Position numbers and translations under genes: made by a program
Notes under the pieces: model-generated
Database searches by the model: none
Seen by the model: only the letters and a program-made list of their open reading frames with translations
What the model was told of the DNA's origin: nothing
Shown here: positions 42,006-50,415 of the stretch, in pieces
How the letters are laid out: every line of letters begins with the position of its first letter
Position numbering within the stretch: position 1 is the stretch's first letter
Source: Staphylococcus xylosus
GTDB taxonomy: Bacteria > Bacillota > Bacilli > Staphylococcales > Staphylococcaceae
Direction: 5' to 3'
NCBI RefSeq assembly: GCF_002732165.1
Contig: NZ_MRZO01000001.1
Location: 620,001-684,000 of the forward strand
Length of the DNA: 64,000 nucleotides

Positions 42006-42244
42006 GCGACACTAAACTCGTTCTCTCGCTCGGTTCGCAAGATCTTTCCTCTTGCATAAGCGACACTAAACTCGTTCTCTCGTTCGGTTCGCAAGATCTT
42101 TGCTCTTGCATAAGCGACACTAAACTCGTTCTCTCGCTCGGTTCGCAAGATCTTTCCTCTTGCATAAGCGACACTAAACTCGTTCTCTCGCTCGGTTCGC
42201 AAGATCTTTCCTCTTGCATAAGCGACACTAAACTCGTTCTCTCG
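42006..42244. repeat. 54-bp tandem repeat, 4 full copies plus a 23-bp partial copy
   Basis: Units start at 42006, 42060, 42114, 42168 and 42222 with exactly 54-bp period. Each begins GCGACACTAAACTCG and contains the hairpin GCAAGA...TCTTGC. Copies 1, 3 and 4 look identical; copy 2 differs at 42083 (T) and 42102 (G). The last partial copy is closed by AGTGTCGCT (42248-42256), an inverted copy of the unit start that overlaps the pknB stop codon. Because 54 is a multiple of 3, several frames stay open, giving spurious 18-residue repeat ORFs. Copy number probably varies between strains. Confidence 0.9.
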
Positions 42245-42254
42245 TTAAGTGTCG

Positions 42255-44294
42255 CTAAAAATCATAAGGAATATCTTTATCAGCAACAACCTTATCATCA
42301 ACACGAACAGTAAAACCAGCCGTCTTACCTTTTTCAATTGTCATCGGTATCTTGATAGTCTTGTTTTCTTTAATCTTATAAGTCTGTGCTGCTGATGACC
42401 CTTGGTCATCTTTATCTCTAATATATACTTTCACTTCTTGACTTTTATCATCATCACCAGTATATTGCACTTGGTATGTTTCAGTATATTCTTTCGTTGC
42501 AGTTTCTTCATCTTTAGAATCGTCTTTCTCTTTGTCTTTAGCGTCATCCTTAGGTTCTTCTTTAGTCTCTTCTTTACCTTTAGATACGACAAAGGATATC
42601 GTAGAACCTTCATCTACTTCCTCACCTTTTGGTGACTGGCTAATAACGTCATCTTTTTTGACTTTATCATCATTTCTTTCTTCTGAAACTTCTACTTTAA
42701 AACCTTTAGATTCTAGGTCTTCTTTAGCAGCTTTAAAGGATTTATTTTCATAATCATCAACATAAACTTGTTTGGTTCCTAGTGACTCAATTAATTCAAT
42801 ATTACTGTCATTAACTTTCACTTTATCACCAGGTGAAATGTTTTGTGATTCAATTAAACCTTTAGCTACATTTTGTTTGGTATAAGATTGTTTAACTTTA
42901 GTATCTTTTATACCTAAATCTTCCAGCTTACTGATTGCATCAGATTTTGACATACCATATAAACTTGGCATTTCAGCTAATTGTGGTCCTTTAGACATCA
43001 CAATATCAACTTTACTATTTTGCTCTAGTCGCTCGCCTTTTTCGGGCTTCGTTTTTATTATTTTATTTTCAGGGTATTTATCACTATACTCACGAGTAGT
43101 TTTACCCATTTGTAATTTATGTTCTTTTAAAATATGTTCGGCTTCTTTTTCAGTTTTCCCAGTTATATCTGGCGTTTCTAAATATTTGTTACCAAACATA
43201 CCCATAGCCATAAAGCTAAACAGACCAAATAACAACAAAACAATAATTAAAGTATATAAAAATTTCTTTTTCTTAGAACGTTTTTTTCTAGGAACTGCAT
43301 AGATATGTTCTTCACTGGATTGAAATTGTTGTTGATTGACAATAGGTATTTGCATTGTCTCACTAATGCTCTTCCCTTTGTCTTCTTCGCGTGTTTGATT
43401 AGCAATTTCTGATTTATTTATCGGTACTGTCTTAGTACTCGTGATAGAAGATTGATATCTGTCTTCTGATGCACGTTCATCTGACATAACAGTTTCTAAA
43501 TCATTTTGCATTTCTCTTACTGATTGGTAACGCTCCATCTTGTCTTTTTCAGTTGCTTTTAGTACAACATTGCTTAAAGCTTGACGAATATCTGAACGTT
43601 CATCAGTTACATTAGGCATAGGATCTTGAATATGCTTTATAGCAATACTGACAGCTGTTTCTCCAGAAAATGGCGGTTTACCAATAAGCATTTCATATAA
43701 TACAACACCCATTGAATAGATATCTGTGCCATTATCTGTAATATCTCCACGTGCTTGTTCTGGAGATAGATATTGGACAGTACCTAACACATGATTTGTT
43801 TCTGTCATTGTTGTTTCACTTAATGCTTTAGCTATACCAAAATCCAATATTTTTAATGTTTCATCTTTATCCACTAAAATATTTTGCGGTTTAATATCTC
43901 TGTGCACAATTTTTGTATCATGAGCGTGTTTAATACCATTGATAATTTGATTTATAAAATTTAATATTGTGTCTATATCTAATGGATGATTCTTTTGAAT
44001 GTATTCCGATAATGTTAAACCTTCAATATATTCCATAACTAAATAGAAGTTTTCATCATCTTCTGTAACATCAAAGACATTAACAATATTACTATGGGAT
44101 AATTGCGTTAAATTATGTACTTCTCGCTCAAATCTTTTAATTGCTTCTTCTTTTTCACCTGGTGGAATTCTTATAGCTTTAATTGCAACACTTCGTTTGA
44201 GGATCGAGTCTTCAGCAAGATAGACTCTGCTCATTCCACCGCCACCAAGTTTTTTAGTTACTTTGTAACGTTCATTAATTATTTTGCCTATCAT
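42255..44294 (-). CDS. pknB: PASTA-domain serine/threonine kinase PknB (Stk1/PrkC)
   Basis: Membrane kinase that senses muropeptides or lipid II and tunes cell-wall metabolism and beta-lactam tolerance. 679 residues. Kinase domain 1-265: glycine loop GGGGMSRVY, Lys39, catalytic HRDIKPQN (Asp133), DFG 151-153, and an activation loop with Thr161, 162, 164 and 166. A basic juxtamembrane stretch (KKRSKKKK) precedes the single membrane segment 345-366. Outside are three PASTA repeats (about 372-440, 441-508, 509-575), an acidic Lys/Glu/Asp linker and a C-terminal Ig-like domain. Its ATG overlaps stp by four bases. The stop lies in the arm of the repeat-derived inverted repeat. Confidence 0.97.
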   Translation of the reverse strand: MIGKIINERYKVTKKLGGGGMSRVYLAEDSILKRSVAIKAIRIPPGEKEEAIKRFEREVHNLTQLSHSNIVNVFDVTEDDENFYLVMEYIEGLTLSEYIQKNHPLDIDTILNFINQIINGIKHAHDTKIVHRDIKPQNILVDKDETLKILDFGIAKALSETTMTETNHVLGTVQYLSPEQARGDITDNGTDIYSMGVVLYEMLIGKPPFSGETAVSIAIKHIQDPMPNVTDERSDIRQALSNVVLKATEKDKMERYQSVREMQNDLETVMSDERASEDRYQSSITSTKTVPINKSEIANQTREEDKGKSISETMQIPIVNQQQFQSSEEHIYAVPRKKRSKKKKFLYTLIIVLLLFGLFSFMAMGMFGNKYLETPDITGKTEKEAEHILKEHKLQMGKTTREYSDKYPENKIIKTKPEKGERLEQNSKVDIVMSKGPQLAEMPSLYGMSKSDAISKLEDLGIKDTKVKQSYTKQNVAKGLIESQNISPGDKVKVNDSNIELIESLGTKQVYVDDYENKSFKAAKEDLESKGFKVEVSEERNDDKVKKDDVISQSPKGEEVDEGSTISFVVSKGKEETKEEPKDDAKDKEKDDSKDEETATKEYTETYQVQYTGDDDKSQEVKVYIRDKDDQGSSAAQTYKIKENKTIKIPMTIEKGKTAGFTVRVDDKVVADKDIPYDF

Positions 44295-45034
44295 ACTTTA
44301 TCACCTTCGACCTCAGCCAAAACTAAACTCACATTATCATTCGTACCTTCTGTTAATGCAAGTTCAATTAAATATTGACCTTGTGTTTCTAATTCGTTGT
44401 CTTGGAGCAATGCTTCTTGAATTTTATGATTACGTACAAAATCAGTTAAACCATCTGAATTCAACATGAGATAGTCATAAAACTTTGTCTTTTTCACAAA
44501 AATATCTGGTGTCACCAATCTATCTGTGCCCATTACTTTTGTAATGATATTACGTTGTGGATGCGTATATGCTTCTTCAGCACTGATTTGTCCAATCATA
44601 ACAAGGTGATTCACGAAAGAATGATCATTTGTAATTTGCTCAATCTCTCTACTATTGACTAAATAGGCACGTGAATCTCCAATATTTGCAACGACCACAT
44701 AATTATCAAATACTAAAGCACAAACACAAGTTGTACCCATACCTTGGTATTCTGGGTTTTCTACTGATTTGTCATAGAGTTCACGGTTAATAGCTTTTAA
44801 AGTTGTTTTTAACCAAGTTTCAGCTTGATCTGCCTCGATTAAATTTTCTTCTTCAAATCTTTGCTGTAACTCTCTTGTTACGAACTGGCTAGCTACTTCA
44901 CCTGCTAAATGACCTCCCATGCCATCACAAAGCACTAATAATTGTTGTTCTGTACGATTGTAAAAAACGCCACCAGCATCTTCGTTTTTATCACGATATT
45001 GTCCTGTGTCAGTAAAAAATTGTGCATTTAGCAT
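44291..45034 (-). CDS. stp: PP2C-type serine/threonine phosphatase Stp
   Basis: Dephosphorylates PknB and its targets. 247 residues. Metal-binding motifs are DTGQYRDKNEDAGG, LCDGMGGHLAGEVAS, VANIGDSRAYL and SDGLTDFV, all intact. Translationally coupled to pknB through ATGA overlap. Starts 4 nt after rlmN ends. Confidence 0.97.
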   Translation of the reverse strand: MLNAQFFTDTGQYRDKNEDAGGVFYNRTEQQLLVLCDGMGGHLAGEVASQFVTRELQQRFEEENLIEADQAETWLKTTLKAINRELYDKSVENPEYQGMGTTCVCALVFDNYVVVANIGDSRAYLVNSREIEQITNDHSFVNHLVMIGQISAEEAYTHPQRNIITKVMGTDRLVTPDIFVKKTKFYDYLMLNSDGLTDFVRNHKIQEALLQDNELETQGQYLIELALTEGTNDNVSLVLAEVEGDKV

Positions 45035-45038
45035 GTCT

Positions 45039-46133
45039 CTACCTCGTTTCTACTTTTCGTTCCTTAGCTCTTAGTTGTCCACATGCAGCATCGATATCTG
45101 CACCTTGTTCACGTCTAATTGTTGCATTGATACCTAATCGTTTTAACTCTTTTTCGAACTTAAAGATATCCTCTTTCGGAGTTTTAACGTAATTTCTTTC
45201 CGGTACGTGATTTACTGGAATTAAGTTAACATGACAATTTAATTTTTGTATTAAATGCGCAAGTTCCCTAGCGTGTTCTACTTGGTCATTTACACCGCCA
45301 AATAAACCATACTCAAATGTAATACGTCTGTTTGTTTTTTCTTGATAATAATTAATTGCTTCCATTAATTTTTCAACATTATAAGCTCTATTAATTGGCA
45401 TCAATCGTGAACGAACTTCATCGTTTGCACCGTGCAAGCTAACTGCAAAGTTAATTTGAATATCTTCATCAGCAAAATCATAAATACGTGGAATAATACC
45501 TGAAGTAGAAACTGTAATATGACGCGCACCGATATTTAAACCGTTATCGTCATTAACAATCTTCAAGAAATCCATCATTTCATCATAATTTTCAAATGGT
45601 TCGCCGATACCCATAATTACAATTTGAGATACACGTTCCTCTGTTTCGTCTAATGCCTTTTGTACTGTTAATACTTGTGAAACGATTTCGCCCGCTTCTA
45701 AGTTACGTTTTAAACCACCTAATGTAGAGGCACAGAACGTACAGCCAATACGACAGCCAACTTGTGTAGTTACACATACTGAATTTCCATATTCATGTCT
45801 CATCAATACTGTTTCAATCGTGTAACCATCTTGTAGTTCGAAAAGGAACTTAATTGTACCATCTTTACTTTCTTGTTTAACCACTGTAGTCATTGTAGTC
45901 ATAGTAAAACTGGCTTTTAAAACTTCACGTAATTCTTTTGATAGGTTTGACATCTCATCAATACTATCAACGCGTTTTTCATATAACCATTCAAAAATTT
46001 GTTTTGCTCTGAATTTTTGTTGACCATTACTAACTAACCATTCTTGCATCTCATCGTATCTTAGTGAATAAATTGATTGCTTTTCAAAATCGGGAAGAAA
46101 TTTATTCTTTTTTTTCTTTTCTGTAGTTATCAT
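45039..46133 (-). CDS. rlmN: Dual-specificity RNA methyltransferase RlmN
   Basis: Radical-SAM enzyme making m2A at 23S A2503 and tRNA A37. 364 residues. The cluster motif CRIGCTFC is near residue 127 and the second catalytic Cys is in [13 protein letters not shown] near 350. It is the housekeeping relative of cfr; the sequence [17 protein letters not shown] and its place between rsmB and stp identify it as rlmN rather than cfr. Confidence 0.97.
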   Translation of the reverse strand: MITTEKKKKNKFLPDFEKQSIYSLRYDEMQEWLVSNGQQKFRAKQIFEWLYEKRVDSIDEMSNLSKELREVLKASFTMTTMTTVVKQESKDGTIKFLFELQDGYTIETVLMRHEYGNSVCVTTQVGCRIGCTFCASTLGGLKRNLEAGEIVSQVLTVQKALDETEERVSQIVIMGIGEPFENYDEMMDFLKIVNDDNGLNIGARHITVSTSGIIPRIYDFADEDIQINFAVSLHGANDEVRSRLMPINRAYNVEKLMEAINYYQEKTNRRITFEYGLFGGVNDQVEHARELAHLIQKLNCHVNLIPVNHVPERNYVKTPKEDIFKFEKELKRLGINATIRREQGADIDAACGQLRAKERKVETR

Positions 46134-46136
46134 TTA

Positions 46137-47450
46137 TTACGTTTCCTTTCTTTTTATCCTAGTAATGAAAAAGCCATCAGAGTTAAAATCTTGAGGTAGA
46201 ACTTGCATTGTCTTCACTTTTTCTCCAGTTATTGGGTGTTCAAAAGCATCGAATTCAAAATCGTTATTCGCTTTTAAGAACGTATATATTACGTTTTCAT
46301 TTTCCATTTGTTCAATCGTACAAGTTGAATAAATAATTGTGCCACCTGGTTTCACGCTATCTTTTACATTATTCAAAATTTCTAATTGAATTTCAACTAA
46401 TGACTGAATTGAATGTTGTGATTGCTCGTATTTAATTTCAGGCTTGTGTCTTAACACACCTAACCCGCTACATGGTGCATCAACTAAAATCTTATCATAC
46501 ACTTTATCATATTTTTCAGTTGCATCGTGTTCAAAAGCAGAAATGTTAGATAAACGTAATTTTTTAATATTGAAATCAATTAAATCAATTTTGTGTTCAT
46601 GAATATCAGTCGCATCAACATGACCTGTACCGTTTAATATTTCAGCTATATGACAAGCTTTGCCACCTGGTGCACTACATGCATCAAGTACTTTATCGCC
46701 TTCTGTTAATGACATAATTTCACCGACGAACATCGAACTTTTATCCTGAATTGACACGAGTCCATCTTTAAATAGTCTTGATTCAATAATTGGCTTACCA
46801 CTAATATGCAGACATGTATCAATTTCTTTATCTAGTTCTACAATATAATCATCATCTGTTAATCTTCTTATTGCTTCATCAACAGTAATTCTCGTTAGAT
46901 TTACTCGCACAGTAGTTGATACTTTATCTAAGAAAGATTGCGCAATCTCTTCTGTCTTTTCTAAGCCAAGATGTGTAACCCAGTGATCGACTAACCATTT
47001 AGGCAAGCTGTATTTAATAGCAATTCTCTTCTTGTCATCTGTAATTTCCGTAAAGTCTGGCAATTCACTACGCATCATGTTTCTTAAAATACCATTAACT
47101 ACGTTTCCATTATGTGGTCCACCTTTATATTTAGCGATTTCTACCGCTTCATGGATGATAGCATGTTCAGGAATTTTATCTAAATAAGCATATTGGTAAA
47201 TACTCATCCAAAGTAGTTGTCTAACCCAACCTTTAAGTTTTGTCTGTACAAATGGTTTTAATAAATAATCTAATGTATATTTTCTTTTCAATGTGCCATA
47301 TACAAGTTCTGTAAACAAACTTTTGTCTGCTCTGTTTAATTCATTATTTGATAATACTTCGTTAATAATAATATTACTGTAAGCTTTATCATTTATAATA
47401 TCTTGGATTGTTTCAAATGCTAATAATCTTACATTTGTATCGATTGTCAT
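46137..47450 (-). CDS. rsmB: 16S rRNA (cytosine-967 C5)-methyltransferase RsmB (Sun)
   Basis: 437 residues: an N-terminal NusB-like RNA-binding domain (about 1-135), then the Rossmann methyltransferase. SAM site [14 protein letters not shown]; catalytic and motif cysteines in [15 protein letters not shown] and [12 protein letters not shown]. The ATG overlaps the fmt stop by four bases. Confidence 0.97.
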   Translation of the reverse strand: MTIDTNVRLLAFETIQDIINDKAYSNIIINEVLSNNELNRADKSLFTELVYGTLKRKYTLDYLLKPFVQTKLKGWVRQLLWMSIYQYAYLDKIPEHAIIHEAVEIAKYKGGPHNGNVVNGILRNMMRSELPDFTEITDDKKRIAIKYSLPKWLVDHWVTHLGLEKTEEIAQSFLDKVSTTVRVNLTRITVDEAIRRLTDDDYIVELDKEIDTCLHISGKPIIESRLFKDGLVSIQDKSSMFVGEIMSLTEGDKVLDACSAPGGKACHIAEILNGTGHVDATDIHEHKIDLIDFNIKKLRLSNISAFEHDATEKYDKVYDKILVDAPCSGLGVLRHKPEIKYEQSQHSIQSLVEIQLEILNNVKDSVKPGGTIIYSTCTIEQMENENVIYTFLKANNDFEFDAFEHPITGEKVKTMQVLPQDFNSDGFFITRIKRKET

Positions 47451-48379
47451 GATAGTACCTTCCCAACAAGCGCAGTTTGTACTCCGCTTAAATAGTTTGC
47501 AGCTAACATACGTTTTTTACCTGCAACTTGTATATCTGTTAATGCGATAGCATCGTTAGAACCTGTAGCAACAATAATTGCTTTTTTCGTTGTTTCTATA
47601 ATTGTTCCGGGTTCACCTGTCTTACCCTGTTCAATACGACTAGCATATATTTTTAAGTTACCATCGTCCATTTCTGTATATGCGACTGGCCAAGGCGAAA
47701 GACCTCTTATATGATTGTATATTGATTCGGCTGACTGAGACCAATCTATTTTTTCTTGATCACGGCTAATGTTTGATGCAAATGTTGCTTCGTCTTCATT
47801 TTGTTCTATGCGTTGATTTGTTCCATTTATAATTGAAGGCAATGTCTCTTTTAATAAATCTGCACCCAAGAAACTTAATTTATCATGCATTGAGCCAACA
47901 TCATCTTGCTCTGTTATTGCAATTGCACGTTGAGAGATGATATCTCCTGCATCTAATTTTTTAACCATATACATGATAGAAATACCTGTTTCTTTTTGAC
48001 CATCTATAATTGCTTGATGTATTGGTGCTCCACCTCTGTATTTTGGTAATAATGACGCATGTACATTGATTGCTCCTAACTTAGGAGCATTTAATAATGA
48101 TTCCGGTAAAATTTGACCGAAAGCTGCTGTGACAATTAAATCTGCATCTAAAGCAATAAGTTTTTCTAAATCTTCTGATTGAGCTAATTTTTCTGGTTGA
48201 TACACCGGTAATCCATGTTTTGTCGCCACTTCTTTAACAGGCGGTGGTGTTAATGTTCTCTTTCTACCTACTGGTCTATCTGGTTGTGTTACAACAGCAA
48301 TCACATTATGTTCAGCAATTAACATTTCTAATACTTTTGTTGAAAAATCAGGTGTTCCCATAAAGATAATTTTACTCAT
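47447..48379 (-). CDS. fmt: Methionyl-tRNA formyltransferase
   Basis: Formylates initiator Met-tRNA using 10-formyl-THF. 310 residues from [14 protein letters not shown]. The catalytic Asn-His part is [17 protein letters not shown], and the C-terminal anticodon-side domain has [13 protein letters not shown]. An in-frame TTG at 48385 is 6 nt from GGAGG and could also be used, but homologues start at this Met. Overlaps the deformylase-like gene by 8 nt. Confidence 0.96.
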   Translation of the reverse strand: MSKIIFMGTPDFSTKVLEMLIAEHNVIAVVTQPDRPVGRKRTLTPPPVKEVATKHGLPVYQPEKLAQSEDLEKLIALDADLIVTAAFGQILPESLLNAPKLGAINVHASLLPKYRGGAPIHQAIIDGQKETGISIMYMVKKLDAGDIISQRAIAITEQDDVGSMHDKLSFLGADLLKETLPSIINGTNQRIEQNEDEATFASNISRDQEKIDWSQSAESIYNHIRGLSPWPVAYTEMDDGNLKIYASRIEQGKTGEPGTIIETTKKAIIVATGSNDAIALTDIQVAGKKRMLAANYLSGVQTALVGKVLS

Positions 48380-48860
48380 TGTCAAAATACGCCTCCATCT
48401 CAGCTTCGTCTAAAATACGCTCTGCACGTTCTGTAAATAATATGCCATCAAAATGATCAATCATATGTAAAATCATTCTAGCAATATCATCGTATGCTGT
48501 CATTTCTACTTCATTACCCTGCTTATCATTGCTTTTAACCACAATCATTTTACTTCTAGTTACTTCAGCGAATACATCGGGCATACTAATAGAACCTTCT
48601 AAATCTGTCACTTCTTCTTCAGATTCACTTACTAATTGAGGATTAATCAGTTGTAACAAACCATCTATCTCCATATCTATAATAGCTACTTTTTGTTCAA
48701 TACCTATTTGGGGTGCACAAATTGCAGATGCTTCAACATCATACATCGTATCTTCTAAATCTAACAACAGTTGTTCTAATCGTTTATCAAATTGAGTTAC
48801 GCTTGGTATTGTCTTTTTAAGTATTGGGTGTTTGCTTGTTACAAGCTGCTTAATTGTCAT
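48372..48860 (-). CDS. Peptide deformylase-like protein with lost catalytic residues (DefB type)
   Basis: Clear deformylase fold by sequence, 162 residues, but two essential motifs are altered. Motif 1 reads SAICAPQIG, motif 2 reads EGSIS with Ser90 replacing the metal-binding Cys, and motif 3 reads HMIDH (132-136) with Met133 replacing the catalytic Glu. It should not deformylate. S. aureus has a matching second deformylase beside fmt, reported non-functional, with the active one elsewhere. The reading frame is intact and overlaps fmt, so the protein is kept under selection for some role. Calling it simply def would mislead. Confidence 0.9.
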   Translation of the reverse strand: MTIKQLVTSKHPILKKTIPSVTQFDKRLEQLLLDLEDTMYDVEASAICAPQIGIEQKVAIIDMEIDGLLQLINPQLVSESEEEVTDLEGSISMPDVFAEVTRSKMIVVKSNDKQGNEVEMTAYDDIARMILHMIDHFDGILFTERAERILDEAEMEAYFDNE

Positions 48861-49028
48861 AGTTATATCTCCTCATAAAAATTCATCATATCATTATAAC
48901 TTATTTTAATGGAAATTGCATCATACATTCAAATTTATGATTTTAATATATCGCGTAAATTTGTATTGTTGTATCCCTTTTCAACGCGAGCGTTAAGTTA
49001 TTTGTCCTTATTATTTTTTTATAAAAAA

Positions 49029-49063
49029 GGAATGATTTTATCACAATTCGATAAATTCATTCC
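49029..49063 (-). terminator. Terminator of the acetyltransferase gene
   Basis: GGAATGATTTTATC (49029-49042) pairs with GATAAATTCATTCC (49050-49063) with one mismatch; a T6 run follows on the minus strand. It lies 44 nt after the acetyltransferase stop. Confidence 0.85.
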
Positions 49064-49106
49064 ATAAAAATTGACTGCTTTTCATATTTTATATTAAAGA
49101 TTAATA

Positions 49107-49796
49107 TTAGATAGATAAGCGATGAATTTGATTACCTAATTCATCGAAATTCTTCTCATCTAACCACTTTTCATATTGTTGCTTATATTTAGGCCATTCG
49201 CTATCAATGATAGATAACCAACAGGTGTCTCGATTACGTGCTTTATAAACTTTATGATTTCGAAAGACACCTTCGTATTTAAAGCCTAAACGTTTTGCAG
49301 CTTTAATAGAAGGTTTATTAAGTGCATCGCATTTCCATTCATATCTTCTATAGCCTAGCGTTTCGAAAACATACCTAGCTAGTAAAAATTGAACCTCAGT
49401 TGCAATACGTGTTCGTTTTAAAATATTAGCATAATGAATATGACCAACTTCGATGGAGCCATTTGACTGATCTATTCTAAGCAAAGCAATGATACCCACT
49501 GCTTGTTCTGTTTGTTTATCGATAATAGCAAAAAAATACGGATCTTTAGTTTCAAATTTTTTATTTAGGTACACTTGAAATGCTTCTAAATCTTTAGGTT
49601 GCTCATCTGGCAAATAAGTCCAATTAGGTAAATCCTCAACCGTACCAAAATGAGCATATAAGCCTTCACCATGTTTTGGTTTCAACTTTTCTAAACGACA
49701 ATATCGCCCTTCTATAGATAACGCATTCGGCAAAATAGGTACTTGAAAACCAACTACTTTCTTACCAATAGGTTGATTGAATTCGTTATACTCCAT
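49107..49796 (-). CDS. GNAT N-acetyltransferase, RimJ/RimL type
   Basis: 229 residues. The GNAT fold is at about 28-195: the acceptor region RYCRLEKLKPKHGEG, IEVGHIHYANILKRTRIATE with the acetyl-CoA loop region, and the C-terminal KPSIKAAKRLGFKYEGVFRNHKVYK typical of RimJ-like enzymes. Substrate unknown; relatives acetylate protein N-termini or small amines. It lies, with the 64-aa gene upstream, in the space between def and priA, which are adjacent in S. aureus to my recollection. Its start ATG 49796 has GGGGGC upstream. Confidence 0.85.
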   Translation of the reverse strand: MEYNEFNQPIGKKVVGFQVPILPNALSIEGRYCRLEKLKPKHGEGLYAHFGTVEDLPNWTYLPDEQPKDLEAFQVYLNKKFETKDPYFFAIIDKQTEQAVGIIALLRIDQSNGSIEVGHIHYANILKRTRIATEVQFLLARYVFETLGYRRYEWKCDALNKPSIKAAKRLGFKYEGVFRNHKVYKARNRDTCWLSIIDSEWPKYKQQYEKWLDEKNFDELGNQIHRLSI

Positions 49797-49877
49797 ATGT
49801 ATTTGCCCCCTCGATTCTCAGTATCCTTAAATAGTTATGTGACTGTATCCTATTTATAACTATATAATTTTGTTTAT

Positions 49878-50072
49878 CTAATATACATCCTCTGAAGTTG
49901 TATTAAAAAATTCTGCTAATATTTGCGCATCTTGATGATTTAATTTCGTTTTTTTCTCCTCTATCAATTCAATCATTTCAGGACTAAGTGACGTATTATA
50001 TAATGATGTAATACGATTTGATAATTCCACTACGCTTAAGCCAACCGCTTCTCTATTGCTAAGCAAACTCAT
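49878..50072 (-). CDS. 64-aa protein with XRE-like helical C-terminus, unknown function
   Basis: MSLLSNREAVGLSVVELSNR is the start, fixed by AAAGGAG 8 nt upstream of ATG 50072; the longer frame to 50117 has no ribosome site. Predicted helical throughout. SLSPEMIELIEEKKTKLN followed by ILAEFFNTTSEDVY resembles the last helices of Cro/CI-type regulators, but the recognition helix is not clear. It has a strong promoter and a leader of about 115 nt. It lies 81 nt upstream of the acetyltransferase and is probably co-transcribed with it. Confidence 0.65.
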   Translation of the reverse strand: MSLLSNREAVGLSVVELSNRITSLYNTSLSPEMIELIEEKKTKLNHQDAQILAEFFNTTSEDVY

Positions 50073-50196
50073 AAGCACAACTCCTTTAACATCAATTTTA
50101 AAAACCAACTTCAACATTAGAAAATATACTTTACTTCTTTTTTACTACAAGCTTATATCAACTTGCCTACAATTTAAGTAGTACTCCTTACTCTTT

Positions 50197-50225
50197 AATA
50201 TAACTTCATTTATCATTAAATGCAA
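50197..50225 (-). promoter_or_regulatory. Promoter of the 64-aa gene and acetyltransferase
   Basis: Minus-strand -35 TTGCAT (50220-50225), 17-nt spacer, -10 TATATT (50197-50202). An AAGGAG at 50184-50189 right at the expected start has no usable codon after it. No other signal is visible in the 343-nt gap apart from the priA terminator. Confidence 0.7.
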
Positions 50226-50315
50226 AGTTAAAATTGATTATTTTTTGTAAATATTATTAAATTATATATTTCTTATGTTTTTTATAAATATTTTAATGTT
50301 TTAGACCGAATTATA

Positions 50316-50363
50316 CAAAAAAACAAGTAGCATGTGGATATTTTATCCAAACTAGCTACTTGT
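50316..50363 (-). terminator. Terminator of priA/coaBC
   Basis: Outer stem ACAAGTAGC/GCTACTTGT with inner stem TGGATA/ATCCA; on the minus strand T7 follows. Begins 53 nt after the priA stop. Confidence 0.88.
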
Positions 50364-50415
50364 CTAATTGATTATCTACTTTAAGCATTACATTATTTTT
50401 CAGGTTTAAATAAAA

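Noticed and set aside
41975..42228. Two long minus-strand ORFs over the 54-bp array
   Set aside because: Open only because 54 is divisible by 3; no ribosome site, repeats of a non-coding unit with hairpins.
42006..42244. Possible CRISPR array
   Set aside because: Copies are directly adjacent with no spacers and no cas genes; a plain tandem repeat.
45039..46133. cfr-type resistance methyltransferase
   Set aside because: Sequence and position between rsmB and stp are those of housekeeping rlmN.
48372..48860. Functional peptide deformylase
   Set aside because: Metal-ligand Cys and catalytic Glu are both replaced.
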